Assembly (NCBI RefSeq): GCF_021497885.1
Contig: NZ_CP046523.1
Coordinates: forward strand, 1,655,501-1,719,500
Reading direction: 5' to 3'
DNA length: 64,000 bases
Origin: Streptococcus oralis
Lineage (GTDB): Bacteria > Bacillota > Bacilli > Lactobacillales > Streptococcaceae
A program made the position numbers and the translations under genes. The notes under the pieces are model-generated. The model saw only the letters and a list, made by a program, of their open reading frames with translations, was not told the DNA's origin and did no database searches. Position 1 is the first letter of the stretch. Each line of letters starts with the position of its first letter. Shown piece by piece: positions 25,869 through 34,967 of the stretch.

Positions 25869-27713
25869 ATGTTTAGAAAATTAAAATATACCTTTATCGG
25901 TCGGCCACTCAAGTCTCTCACAGATGGTGAAGGGGGATTACTTGGAAAAATGCAGGCACTTGCAATGTTATCCAGTGATGCCCTGTCTTCTATTGCCTAT
26001 GGACCTGAACAAGTCATTCTCGTTTTAGTCAGTCTCTCTCCTCTCGCCATTTGGTGGAGCCTCCCTATCGGTATTTTTGTCCTCTTACTGCTCGCTAGTT
26101 TGACCATTTCCTATCGTCAAATTATTCACGCCTATCCTCAAGGTGGTGGGGCTTATATGGTCACTCGGGAAAATCTCTCCCCTGAACTAGGCTTGATTGC
26201 AGGGGGAAGCCTCCTTATTGACTATATGCTGACAGTAGCCGTATCCGTTGCGTCGGGAGCTGATGCTATTACAGCAGCCATTCCTGCCCTCCATCCCTAC
26301 AATCTTCATATCTCTATTTTCCTAGTCTGCCTGCTCATGCTCTTGAATTTAAGAGGATTGAAAGAATCTGCCAGCTCTCTGATGATTCCCGTCTACCTCT
26401 TTATCTTCAGTACCGTCTTTCTCTTGCTTTATGGGTTCTTTCAACTGTTTACAGGTTCCCTAAACTATCAGGCGACTTCAACCATTGGACAAACTGTTCC
26501 GAGCCTTTCCATCGTTCTCCTATTGAGAGCCTTTACCAGTGGCTCTGCCTCTCTGACAGGGGTTGAGGCTATTTCAAATGCGGTACCATTTTTCAAAACT
26601 CCGAAAGAAAAGAATGCTGCTCAGACCTTGACCATCATGTCCTTGATTTTAGGTTTTCTTTTTGCAGGCATTACCTTCCTAAACTACTGGATGGGGATTA
26701 TGCCTCAACACGGAGAAACCATCCTTTCACAAATGGCCAAGGGCATTCTTGGTGATTCATTCTTTGGTCATGCTAGCTACTATCTCTTCCAGTTCTCAAC
26801 AGCCTTGATTCTAGCTGTAGCTGCAAATACTGGCTTTTCAGCCTTCCCTATGCTGTCCTACAATATGGCCAAAAACAAGTACATGCCTCATCTCTTTATG
26901 GAAAAAGGGGATCGTCTTGGCTACTCCAACGGTATCTTAACTCTGGCCTTTGGGGCTATGATCCTTCTTCTCATTTTTAATGGGAATACTGAACGCTTGA
27001 TTCCTCTTTATACTATCGGGGTCTTCGTTCCCTTTGCCCTTTCTCAGACTGGGATGATTCGCCATTGGAAAAAGGAAAAAGGAGTAAACTTCTTAAAATC
27101 TGCCTTCGCTAATATCCTTGGGGCCATCATTTGTTATGCCATTGTCCTCATTTTACTCCTCTTCAGACTGGGTGATATCTGGCCATTCTTCCCAATTATC
27201 CTAGTTCTAACTTTCCTCTTTTTGTCCATTCACAACCATTACCAAAAAGTGGCAAAACAGCTACGACTCTACGAAGGAATTGAAAAGCGCACTTATGACG
27301 GCAACCTTGTCCTTGTCCTAGTAGGGAATGTTACTCGAGTAAGTGTCGGAGCCATTAACTACGCTCAAAGTATCGGTGATGAAGTGTTAGCCATGCACAT
27401 TTCTACTAAAGAAACGGCAGAAAAAGACCAAGAAATTCTTCAGGAATTTGCCGACTACTTCCCAAATATCACTCTGAAGAATATCAATACCAGTTACCGC
27501 GACATCATCACCCCTAGTGTTAAGTATGTCAAACGAATCGCCCAAGAAGCTAAGCAAAAAAACTACACCGTTACAGTCCTTGTCCCACAGTTTATCCCTA
27601 ACAAGCCTTGGCAAAATATCCTGCACAATCAAATGAGCCTCAAACTAAAATACGCTCTCAGGTGGCACGAAGACGTCGTTGTCGCTAGCTACTCTTATCA
27701 CTTAAAAGAATAA
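25869..27713 (+). CDS. kimA: KimA-like high-affinity potassium transporter (APC superfamily)
   Basis: This 614-residue protein closely resembles Bacillus KimA (YdaO). The N-terminal LKALAMLSSDALSS-like block is followed by about 12 membrane segments to residue 455. A C-terminal cytosolic UspA-like domain (about 470-614) ends FPQFIP-type and ASYSYHLKE. KimA imports K+ with protons and is inhibited by c-di-AMP. The start at 25869 has AAGGA eight bases upstream; the upstream in-frame ATG is unlikely. It is monocistronic with a strong promoter and terminator. Assignment as a K+ rather than an amino-acid transporter rests on this resemblance alone. Confidence 0.85.
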   Translation: MFRKLKYTFIGRPLKSLTDGEGGLLGKMQALAMLSSDALSSIAYGPEQVILVLVSLSPLAIWWSLPIGIFVLLLLASLTISYRQIIHAYPQGGGAYMVTRENLSPELGLIAGGSLLIDYMLTVAVSVASGADAITAAIPALHPYNLHISIFLVCLLMLLNLRGLKESASSLMIPVYLFIFSTVFLLLYGFFQLFTGSLNYQATSTIGQTVPSLSIVLLLRAFTSGSASLTGVEAISNAVPFFKTPKEKNAAQTLTIMSLILGFLFAGITFLNYWMGIMPQHGETILSQMAKGILGDSFFGHASYYLFQFSTALILAVAANTGFSAFPMLSYNMAKNKYMPHLFMEKGDRLGYSNGILTLAFGAMILLLIFNGNTERLIPLYTIGVFVPFALSQTGMIRHWKKEKGVNFLKSAFANILGAIICYAIVLILLLFRLGDIWPFFPIILVLTFLFLSIHNHYQKVAKQLRLYEGIEKRTYDGNLVLVLVGNVTRVSVGAINYAQSIGDEVLAMHISTKETAEKDQEILQEFADYFPNITLKNINTSYRDIITPSVKYVKRIAQEAKQKNYTVTVLVPQFIPNKPWQNILHNQMSLKLKYALRWHEDVVVASYSYHLKE

Positions 27714-27715
27714 AG

Positions 27716-27759
27716 AAAAGGCCCTACCAGAACCAAAAAGCGTCTGGTGGGGCCTTTTT
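27716..27759. terminator. Bidirectional terminator between kimA and the AliB-like gene
   Basis: The long stem AAAAGGCCCTACCAGA/TCTGGTGGGGCCTTTTT carries flanking A and T runs on both sides and separates two convergent genes. It starts 3 bp after the kimA stop. Confidence 0.9.
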
Positions 27760-27804
27760 CTGAATCCAGCCACTATGCTTAACTAAAAAGCATGACTAGG
27801 AATA

Positions 27805-29766
27805 TTATTGAATGTGGTTAGCTAAATCTTCTTGAGCTTTTTTATTGGACTCAGTTTTTTCTTTTTGCCATTTTTCATAAAGTTCTTGGTACTGTTTCGC
27901 AGTCACGGGATCTTTTTGCAACTCAAGGTATTTGTAGTTGTCCGCATCCCCTTTGTGTCCGACAAATGAGAAGGCTCCTGTGAACGGTACAGTCTTACGG
28001 AAGATTGGATTAGCTCCTCCGCTTTGAACTGGCATAAAGAGAGCACTATCTGTTAGCCAAGCTTGAACTTCGGCAAATTTCTCATAGCGAACCTGAGTGT
28101 TTTCAACTTCTTTATCTGCCGCATCCAACAACTTCTTGTAGGTAGAGAGACCGATTTTTTCCTTAACACCATTGTCTTTTCCTGGAGTCAAGCCAAGATT
28201 TTTTAACTGAGAACCAGAGTCTGGATCCAAGAGGTCAAGATAGGTCTTGGGATCAGAGTAATCTCCGCTCCAGCCTGAGATGTCAATGTCATAGTCCTTT
28301 TGTTCAGCTGTGTCAGCAAAGAAGGTTGCATTGTCTTTCTCGTCTGGAGAAAGTTGAATCACATCGATAACAATATTATCTGATCCAAGTGTCTCCTCAA
28401 CCGTCTGCTTGAAAGAACTGGCTTGCTGTACGTCCAACTTAGCAGTCTGATCCACCGGCATGTCTAAATGGATAGGGAAGGTCACACCTTCTGCCTGTAA
28501 GCTTTCTTTGGCTTTGGCAAATTCTGCCTTGGCTTTATCAGCATTCAAGAAGGCAGGCTGAGCGTCGTTTAGATTGACATTAGCCCACTCTGTACCATAG
28601 TTGACTATCTTTTCATTGACAGCATCTCCAAAGTTTTTCCTACCGATTTGAACAAAGTTGCTTGGTGTGACAGTGTTTCGAAGGATACGGTCAGCTCCAT
28701 CTTCTCCATTTGTCTGTGCGGCATAGGCATGACGGTCAAAGGCAAAGTTAATCGCCTGACGGAAGTCCTTATTTTGCATAGCTGCACGAGAATCCGTCTT
28801 TTCTTTATCCGTCTGTTTCATTGTTTGATTGTAACTTTGACGGTTGACATTGAAGAGATAGTAGAAAGTCACAGCATCCTGAGGAGTATAGGTAATCTTA
28901 TCTTCATTCCCTTTTTTCAACTGGTCAAAGACAGAGCTTGTCGGGAAGATACGGCCATCTGTGTAGTTGCCTTCTAAGAATCCTCGAGCCAAACTATCTT
29001 GGTCTGAACCATCATAGAAGGAAAGTTTTACCTTCTCAATCTTGACGTTGTCCTTATCCCAGTAATTAGGGTTCTTTTCAAACTCAATTAAAGATTTTGA
29101 TGTGAAAGACTTGAACAAGTATGGCCCATTTGACAGGATACTAGATGGGGTAACACTTCCAAAATCATCTCCCTTAGATTTCAAAAAGGCTTCATTGACA
29201 GGACTCAAAATTCCCCCTGTTGTCTTTGAATTCCAATAAGACTCCGGTTTGTTCAAAGTGTATTGGAGAGTATAGTCGTCCACTGCCTTGACTCCAACCG
29301 TCTCAAAGTCAGATGTTTTCCCTTCGACATAATCTGCCAAACCTTTGATGGAGTCTTGTACCAAGTACAAGTTCTCAGCCTTTTTATCCGCTGCATACTT
29401 AAGACCCGTCACAAAGTCATGTGCTGTCACTTCAGCATACTCTTCTCCTTCAGAGGTATACCACTTAGCCCCTTGGCGGATTTTATAGGTATAGGTTAAA
29501 CCGTCTTTTGATACTGTCCATGACTCTGCCATAGAAGGAACGAGGTTACCGTACTTATCATTTTCCAACAAACCATCAATCAAGTTTGTCGTAATGCTAG
29601 AAGTCGAGCCACGTGTCGAAGTGATATAGTCTAATGTATCTGGATTGCTGGCAAATACATACGAGTAGGTTTTATCTGTATTTGATTGCGCCGAACTACA
29701 AGCCACCATCAAGAAGCTTGCACTCAAAATTCCAGCCCCTAGTAGGAGGGCTTTTGATTTCTTCAT
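27805..29766 (-). CDS. AmiA/AliA/AliB-type oligopeptide-binding lipoprotein (orphan)
   Basis: This 653-residue SBP_bac_5 lipoprotein has signal peptide and lipobox FLMVACSS (Cys at about residue 23). It is colinear with the AmiA encoded at 1911-3890 and shares YDGSDQ, NKDFRQAINFAFDR and the C-terminal EKTESNKKAQEDLANH. It is not flanked by permease or ATPase genes, so it presumably feeds peptides to the Ami complex, as AliA and AliB do in pneumococcus. It could be the AliB orthologue or another family member; sequence by eye does not decide. It has a -10 (TATAAT) near 29800 and a bidirectional terminator downstream. Confidence 0.9.
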   Translation of the reverse strand: MKKSKALLLGAGILSASFLMVACSSAQSNTDKTYSYVFASNPDTLDYITSTRGSTSSITTNLIDGLLENDKYGNLVPSMAESWTVSKDGLTYTYKIRQGAKWYTSEGEEYAEVTAHDFVTGLKYAADKKAENLYLVQDSIKGLADYVEGKTSDFETVGVKAVDDYTLQYTLNKPESYWNSKTTGGILSPVNEAFLKSKGDDFGSVTPSSILSNGPYLFKSFTSKSLIEFEKNPNYWDKDNVKIEKVKLSFYDGSDQDSLARGFLEGNYTDGRIFPTSSVFDQLKKGNEDKITYTPQDAVTFYYLFNVNRQSYNQTMKQTDKEKTDSRAAMQNKDFRQAINFAFDRHAYAAQTNGEDGADRILRNTVTPSNFVQIGRKNFGDAVNEKIVNYGTEWANVNLNDAQPAFLNADKAKAEFAKAKESLQAEGVTFPIHLDMPVDQTAKLDVQQASSFKQTVEETLGSDNIVIDVIQLSPDEKDNATFFADTAEQKDYDIDISGWSGDYSDPKTYLDLLDPDSGSQLKNLGLTPGKDNGVKEKIGLSTYKKLLDAADKEVENTQVRYEKFAEVQAWLTDSALFMPVQSGGANPIFRKTVPFTGAFSFVGHKGDADNYKYLELQKDPVTAKQYQELYEKWQKEKTESNKKAQEDLANHIQ

Positions 29767-29859
29767 AACTGTTCTCCATTTTTATAGTATGTGAAACATT
29801 ATACACTATTTCAGAAAAAATATAAAGCATTTACAGACTGATATTATAGGAAAAAGAAA

Positions 29860-29887
29860 AGCCAGTAGACTCGAGTTCCTACTGACT
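29860..29887 (-). terminator. Terminator of rpmH
   Basis: A 9-bp stem (AGTCAGTAG/CTACTGGCT with one G-U pair on the minus strand) is followed by TTTTCTTTTTCC, 21 bp after the rpmH stop. Confidence 0.82.
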
Positions 29888-29908
29888 TCTTTGTTGAATT
29901 CGTTTGGA

Positions 29909-30043
29909 TTATGCAGCCAAAACTTTGCGTCCTTTACGACGACGAGCTGCCAATACGCGACGACCGTTTTTAGTTGACATACGGTTACGGAATCCGTGTT
30001 TGCGCGCACGACGAAGTTTACTTGGTTGATAAGTACGTTTCAC
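29909..30043 (-). CDS. rpmH: 50S ribosomal protein L34
   Basis: This 44-residue, very basic ribosomal protein begins [17 protein letters not shown] and ends [18 protein letters not shown], the invariant L34 pattern. The start codon is GTG, placed seven bases after a perfect AGGAGGT. There is a strong promoter about 100 bp upstream and a terminator downstream. In many bacteria rpmH is next to rnpA and dnaA; here it is monocistronic between the peptide-binding lipoprotein and alaT genes. Confidence 0.97.
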
Positions 30044-30117
30044 GATGAATACCTCCTCATAGATTTTGTATTCGTTTAGCCGGCTATAAAGTGATCAGTT
30101 ACTAAACATACTTTACT

Positions 30118-30146
30118 ATTCTATCTGATTCTGCCACTTTTGTCAA
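30118..30146 (-). promoter_or_regulatory. rpmH promoter
   Basis: Consensus TTGACA (30141-30146 on the minus strand), a 17-bp spacer and TAGAAT (30118-30123) give a leader of about 65 nt before the rpmH GTG. This is the strongest -35 in the window, fitting a ribosomal protein gene. Confidence 0.85.
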
Positions 30147-30187
30147 TAGCTCCAAGCAAATGTTTTCTAGCTTTTCCTATGAAAGCC

Positions 30188-31402
30188 CTATCTACGATAC
30201 TGTTTCAAGAAACGAGTCATCTTTTCTTGGATTTGTGCTAATTCGTCCACTCGTGGGAGGTAAACGATACGGAAATGGTCTGGTTCTTGCCAATTAAAGC
30301 CGCGACCATGAACCAAGAGAACCTTTTCTTGTTTCAAGAAATCAAGAACGAACTGTTCATCATCATTGATGCGGTACATATTGCGGTCAATTTTCGGGAA
30401 GATATAAAGACCCGCCTTCGGCTTGACCGCAGACAAACCTGGAATATCTTGAATAGCATTGTAAATGAAGTTTCTTTGCTCATAGATACGACCACCAGGA
30501 AGGAGTAATTCGTCCACTGACTGGTGCCCACCTAGTGATGTTTGTACGACTTGCTGGGCCAAAACGTTAGAACAAAGGCGCATGTTGGACAGCATATTGA
30601 GACCTTCGATATAGCCCTTGACATGAGTCTTAGGACCAGACAAGACCATCCAACCCACACGAAAACCAGCGATACGGTGGGATTTCGAAAGACCGTTCAT
30701 GCTGACACAGAAGACATCTGGTGCCAAGCTTGCCACAGGCGTGTGCACATGCCCATCCATCACCATACGGTCATAAATCTCATCCGCAAAGATGATCAAA
30801 TCGTTTTGACGAGCGATTTCAATAATCTCCAACAAGAGTTCCTTAGGATAAAGGGCTCCAGTTGGGTTATTTGGGTTGATAAGGACGATTGCCTTGGTAT
30901 TGGAAGTAATTTTTGACTTGATATCGTCAATATCAGGGTACCATTCTGCAGCTTCATCACAGATATAGTGAACGGCATTTCCCCCAGCTAGGCTGACAGC
31001 GGCTGTCCAGAGAGGATAGTCTGGCATAGGCACCAAGACCTCATCGCCATTATCCAAAAGCCCTTGCATGGACATAACAATCAGTTCACTGACACCATTT
31101 CCAAGGTAAATATCATCAATGTCTACATTGGGGAAGTTCTTCAGTTGGCAATACTGCATGATGGCCTTACGGGCTGAGAAAATCCCTTTAGAGTCAGAAT
31201 ACCCTTCACTATCACGCGCATTCATAATCAAGTCATGAATGACCTCATCTGGCGCTGTAAAGCCAAATTCTGCTGGATTCCCTGTATTCAGACGTAAAAT
31301 CTTTTCTCCGTTTGCTCGCATCCGCATAGCTTCTTCCAAAACAGGGCCACGGATATCATAGGCAACATGCTCTAACTTACTAGACTTGTTATATTCTTTC
31401 AT
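30188..31402 (-). CDS. alaT: PLP-dependent aminotransferase, AlaT-like
   Basis: This 404-residue class I/II aminotransferase has the PLP lysine in MNGLSKSHRIAGFRVGWM, the NPNNPTGALYP loop and DEIYDRM. It resembles E. coli AlaT (glutamate-pyruvate aminotransferase), so alanine synthesis is the likely role, but substrate choice among aspartate, alanine and aromatic keto acids is not visible. The start has GAGG with good spacing. A TATAAT lies about 25 bp upstream. It is monocistronic. Confidence 0.85.
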   Translation of the reverse strand: MKEYNKSSKLEHVAYDIRGPVLEEAMRMRANGEKILRLNTGNPAEFGFTAPDEVIHDLIMNARDSEGYSDSKGIFSARKAIMQYCQLKNFPNVDIDDIYLGNGVSELIVMSMQGLLDNGDEVLVPMPDYPLWTAAVSLAGGNAVHYICDEAAEWYPDIDDIKSKITSNTKAIVLINPNNPTGALYPKELLLEIIEIARQNDLIIFADEIYDRMVMDGHVHTPVASLAPDVFCVSMNGLSKSHRIAGFRVGWMVLSGPKTHVKGYIEGLNMLSNMRLCSNVLAQQVVQTSLGGHQSVDELLLPGGRIYEQRNFIYNAIQDIPGLSAVKPKAGLYIFPKIDRNMYRINDDEQFVLDFLKQEKVLLVHGRGFNWQEPDHFRIVYLPRVDELAQIQEKMTRFLKQYRR

Positions 31403-31546
31403 CTTGTTTCCTCAATTCATCGAGATAGTAACATTATACCACTAGAAAGGGATTGCGACAAGTTTCCTGAAATGAGCAAGCAAAGAAAAAAACTCACAAC
31501 GACTAGGTTCTCACTGTCTAAACAATTAGAATGCAGAAGTATTTTT

Positions 31547-31846
31547 TCACATACCAAAAGACAAACCTAGGAAGACCAATGCTAAAAAAGAATCATACAA
31601 AAGATTAAACATGAGAAAGAGCCCCCACGTGACCAAATAGTCCAAGCGACCACTTCTCTTTGCAATCACAAATAAAATGGTGTGGTAGACTAAGTGAAAG
31701 AGAAGAAAGCCGACAAAACCTGGATAGAGAACAGGCACGACTCTTTCCAGCTGCCAAAGCATCACTACTTCTCCTACAAGTGACGCAAGGATGATTCCAT
31801 GATAAAGAAGACTTATTTTTTTAGAAGCTTGAACAAAATCTTTCAT
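31547..31846 (-). CDS. Hypothetical small membrane protein
   Basis: I do not recognise this 99-residue protein. It has three or four hydrophobic segments (about residues 12-30, 36-60, 68-95) joined by short basic loops, so it is an integral membrane protein. The ATG is preceded by GAGGGG at a rather long spacing (about 10 bases). It stands alone between alaT and the universal stress protein gene, which is on the other strand. No signal peptide cleavage site is evident and no neighbour suggests a job. Confidence 0.7.
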   Translation of the reverse strand: MKDFVQASKKISLLYHGIILASLVGEVVMLWQLERVVPVLYPGFVGFLLFHLVYHTILFVIAKRSGRLDYLVTWGLFLMFNLLYDSFLALVFLGLSFGM

Positions 31847-31953
31847 ACTTTCTCATCCCCTCACTATGTTTCCTACTATCCCGTTTTCTTTTATTTTAAC
31901 ATATCTCCACCAAATCGAATCTCCGATAATATTTATTTAAATATGATTTTTAC

Positions 31954-31982
31954 TTTACTTCTTTAGTGAAAAGGATTACAAT
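31954..31982 (+). promoter_or_regulatory. Promoter of the universal stress protein gene
   Basis: TTTACT (31954-31959), a 17-bp spacer and TACAAT (31977-31982) lie 30 bp upstream of the ATG at 32013. Confidence 0.75.
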
Positions 31983-32012
31983 AACAGTAAGAAAATTTCA
32001 GGAGGTTTCATT

Positions 32013-32465
32013 ATGGCACAACGTTACCAAAATGTTATGGTTGCAATTGATGGTTCTAAAGAGGCAGACTTGGCTTTTGTTAAAGGTGTTTACACTGCTC
32101 TACGCAATGATTCCAAGCTCACCATTGCCCATGTTATTGACACACGCGCTCTTCAAAGCGTATCTACCTTTGATGCTGAAGTCTACGAAGAACTTCAAGT
32201 AGATGCTGAAAGTTTGATGAAAGAGTACGAAAAACGTGCAAAAGATGCGGGTGTGACCGATATTCATACCGTCATCGAAATGGGAAATCCAAAAACTCTC
32301 CTTGCCCGTACCATTCCAGACGCAGAAAATGTTGACTTGATTCTCGTCGGTGCAACAGGTCTTAATGCCTTTGAACGCCTCTTGGTTGGCTCTTCATCTG
32401 AATACATCCTCCGCCACGCAAAAGTTGATTTGCTCGTCGTGAGAGAACAAGAAAAAACATTATAG
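32013..32465 (+). CDS. Universal stress protein (UspA family)
   Basis: This 150-residue cytosolic protein has the Usp fold: N-terminal NVMVAIDGSKEADLAF and the ATP-binding G-x2-G-x9-G(S/T) motif seen as VGATGLNAFERLLVGSSSEYILRHA. It therefore probably binds ATP. UspA proteins support survival under starvation and acid stress. The start is preceded by CAGGAGG with seven-base spacing; a longer upstream open frame was rejected. It is monocistronic, with a clear promoter and terminator. Confidence 0.93.
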   Translation: MAQRYQNVMVAIDGSKEADLAFVKGVYTALRNDSKLTIAHVIDTRALQSVSTFDAEVYEELQVDAESLMKEYEKRAKDAGVTDIHTVIEMGNPKTLLARTIPDAENVDLILVGATGLNAFERLLVGSSSEYILRHAKVDLLVVREQEKTL

Positions 32466-32471
32466 AAACAC

Positions 32472-32499
32472 AAAAGGAGCCTGCTAGGCTCCCTTTTTT
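32472..32499. terminator. Terminator between usp and the HAD/MazG-like gene
   Basis: The stem GGAGCCT/AGGCTCC with a three-base loop has an A run on one side and TTTTTT on the other. It serves the plus-strand usp gene and probably the convergent minus-strand gene as well. Confidence 0.85.
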
Positions 32500-32500
32500 C

Positions 32501-33886
32501 TTACTTATTTCTCTCTTTATGTCGCTCATAAGCCTTGAGCTGACGCTGCAGTTCCTTTCTGATAGCAGGTTCTGGAGCATATTTTTCGTCCCAGTCATCC
32601 GGTTTTAAGATTTTATGTGTAACTGGATCAAAATGGGCTTTTCCATCAGGAAAAACCTTCCCCATGTTTGCCTCATGCACAATATCAAAGATGCGTTCTG
32701 GATCCACTCCCATCAAGGCAAAACTGCCGTAAGTAAAATACAGTGTATCGATTAAGGCATCAACCTGCCCGATTAGATCTTTTTGGGCAGGCGTTTTTTG
32801 CCTCACCTTTTCGGCCGCCTTGTCAAGTGCCGCATGCATGCTTGCAAGCGACTGCTGGAATTCTTCCTCCGAAGAACTTGCCGCTCGGACAAACTCTACT
32901 AATTCTTCAATTTTAAAGTCTGCGCGGTGGGTTGCACCTTCAACATCCCATGCCTGTGGCTCTTCCTGCGTCCGTTCATCCATCATGTGGTGGAAGGTCT
33001 TGACCTTATTAAAGTGGTAATCTCGACTGACAAACACTTTTTCTGAAGCCAAGACTCCAAAATGTTCGAGCGCCTTGTGGATGCCATCTTGTTGGTTACT
33101 TGCAGTAATGTGCTTAGCAACCTCTTTGACGCTGCTACTGCCATTTCCCATGGCTACAGACATACCAACACCTGCCAACATTTCCAGGTCATTATCTGAA
33201 TCTCCGAAAGCCATGACTTGGTTGAGATCAAAACCATACTCTTTCCCGACTCGGCGAATGCCTTCTAGTTTGGAATTTCCTTGGTTGATGATATCCGCAG
33301 CGAAGGGATTGCTTCGAGTCAATTTCAAATCTTCAAAATCACTTGCAGCTTTCTCAGATTCTTCTGGCGTCATCAGCATCAAAACTTGATAAATGGGTTG
33401 ATTAATCAAGTTAAGTAGGTCATCTTCCTTTTGAGGAACTGCCTTGCTAACCATCCGATTAAAAGAGCGACTAACGGTTCTTGTTAAGCCAGTTGGAATG
33501 AAACGGCTAACCAGCTGCGAAAAGGATCCAAGACCAAATGACATAATTTTCGAACCAACAACGGCATGCTCAGTTCCAAGAGCAATTTCTTTTCGCTCCT
33601 TTTTAGCATAAGCAATCAGTTGACGCAGGCTTGACTTAGCAATCGGACTTGCAAATAAGACTTTTTCTTTATTAAAGATATATTGTCCGTTATAAGTTAT
33701 TGCAAAATCCAGATCTAAATCTTCCATCAATTCCTTGACAAAAAACGGCCCTCGTCCTGTCGCTACTCCAACAAGCACCCCTTGCTCTTTCACAATCCTA
33801 ATCGCGTCCTTAGTGGATTTCAAAACACTCTTACGATCGTTGACTAGCGTTCCATCGATATCAAAAAAAACAGCTTTGACTTCCAT
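32501..33886 (-). CDS. HAD-IIB (Cof-type) phosphatase fused to a MazG-like domain
   Basis: The first about 270 residues of this 461-residue protein form a Cof-type HAD phosphatase: FFDIDGTLVND at residues 8-18 (nucleophile Asp), ATGRGPF, a lysine-containing GNSKLEGI region and the metal-binding GDSDNDLEMLAGVG. The remaining about 185 residues resemble an all-alpha MazG/phosphoribosyl-ATP pyrophosphohydrolase-like domain (KIEELVEFVRAASSSEEEFQ, then DLIGQVDALIDTLYFTYG). The combination suggests hydrolysis of a nucleotide-like or sugar phosphate metabolite in two steps, but the substrate is unknown. It ends next to the usp terminator and is divergent from the asparaginase gene. Confidence 0.82.
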   Translation of the reverse strand: MEVKAVFFDIDGTLVNDRKSVLKSTKDAIRIVKEQGVLVGVATGRGPFFVKELMEDLDLDFAITYNGQYIFNKEKVLFASPIAKSSLRQLIAYAKKERKEIALGTEHAVVGSKIMSFGLGSFSQLVSRFIPTGLTRTVSRSFNRMVSKAVPQKEDDLLNLINQPIYQVLMLMTPEESEKAASDFEDLKLTRSNPFAADIINQGNSKLEGIRRVGKEYGFDLNQVMAFGDSDNDLEMLAGVGMSVAMGNGSSSVKEVAKHITASNQQDGIHKALEHFGVLASEKVFVSRDYHFNKVKTFHHMMDERTQEEPQAWDVEGATHRADFKIEELVEFVRAASSSEEEFQQSLASMHAALDKAAEKVRQKTPAQKDLIGQVDALIDTLYFTYGSFALMGVDPERIFDIVHEANMGKVFPDGKAHFDPVTHKILKPDDWDEKYAPEPAIRKELQRQLKAYERHKERNK

Positions 33887-33951
33887 CCTATCCCATTCTC
33901 CCCTTTTGTGTTACAATGATTATACCACATTTCAGAAAGAGTGAGTAATTC

Positions 33952-34914
33952 ATGCCTAAGAAAATCCTTGTTTTACATACAGGTGGGACTATTTCCATGC
34001 AAGCAGACGCCTCTGGCGCAGTTGTGACCAGCCAGGACAATCCCATGAACCATGTATCCAATCCACTTGAAGGGATTGAGGTTCATGCCCTAGACCTTTT
34101 TAACCTGCCAAGTCCCCATATCAAACCCAAGCATATGCTTGCGCTCTATCATAAAATTAAAGAGGAAGCAGACCACTACGATGGAGTTGTCATCACACAT
34201 GGGACAGATACGCTAGAGGAAACTGCCTACTTCCTTGATACCATGAAAATTCCGCCCATGCCCATCGTTCTAACAGGAGCTATGCGTAGTTCAAACGAAC
34301 TCGGTAGCGATGGAGTTTATAACTATCTGAGTGCTTTACGAGTTGCCAGCGATGACAAAGCAGCCGACAAGGGTGTGCTGGTCGTCATGAATGATGAGAT
34401 CCACGCGGCCAAGTATGTTACCAAAACCCATACGACCAACGTCGGTACCTTTCAAACTCCTACTCACGGGCCTCTCGGTCTCATCATGAAGCAAGAAATC
34501 CTCTACTTCAAAACAGCTGAACCGCGAGTCCGCTTTGATCTCGAACATATTCAAGGTCTAGTTCCCATCATCTCAGCCTATGCAGGTATGACAGATGAGC
34601 TGATTGATATGCTTGACCTAGATCACCTAGATGGATTAGTCGTTCAAGCTTTTGGAGCAGGTAATGTACCCAAAGAAACAGCTCAAAAATTAGAAAGTCT
34701 CCTCCAAAAAGGCATTCCAGTCGCCTTGGTTTCACGTTGTTTTAACGGAATTGCAGAACCTGTTTATGCCTACCAAGGCGGAGGAGTGCAGTTGCAACGA
34801 GCTGGTGTTTTCTTTGTCAAAGAACTCAATGCTCAAAAAGCGCGCCTCAAATTATTGATTGCTATCAACGCGGGACTAAAAGGGCAGGCCTTAAAAGACT
34901 ATATGGAAGGCTAA
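33952..34914 (+). CDS. L-asparaginase, type I
   Basis: This 320-residue cytosolic enzyme hydrolyses asparagine to aspartate and ammonia. It has both catalytic threonine motifs: LHTGGTISM at about residues 8-16 and VITHGTDTLEETAYFL at about 82-97. There is no signal peptide, so it is the low-affinity cytosolic type (AnsA-like). The start has GAGTGAGT upstream, a modest ribosome site. A divergent promoter region is shared with the HAD/MazG-like gene and includes an extended -10-like TGTTACAAT. Confidence 0.92.
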   Translation: MPKKILVLHTGGTISMQADASGAVVTSQDNPMNHVSNPLEGIEVHALDLFNLPSPHIKPKHMLALYHKIKEEADHYDGVVITHGTDTLEETAYFLDTMKIPPMPIVLTGAMRSSNELGSDGVYNYLSALRVASDDKAADKGVLVVMNDEIHAAKYVTKTHTTNVGTFQTPTHGPLGLIMKQEILYFKTAEPRVRFDLEHIQGLVPIISAYAGMTDELIDMLDLDHLDGLVVQAFGAGNVPKETAQKLESLLQKGIPVALVSRCFNGIAEPVYAYQGGGVQLQRAGVFFVKELNAQKARLKLLIAINAGLKGQALKDYMEG

Positions 34915-34932
34915 TCCTCTTCTCTAGAATAC

Positions 34933-34967
34933 AAAATCAGGAAATCTTCTCGATTCCCTGATTTTTT
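34933..34967. terminator. Bidirectional terminator between asparaginase gene and ccpA
   Basis: The stem AAAATCAGG/CCTGATTTT, extended by further A-T pairs, lies between convergent genes, with A and T runs on both sides. Confidence 0.88.
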
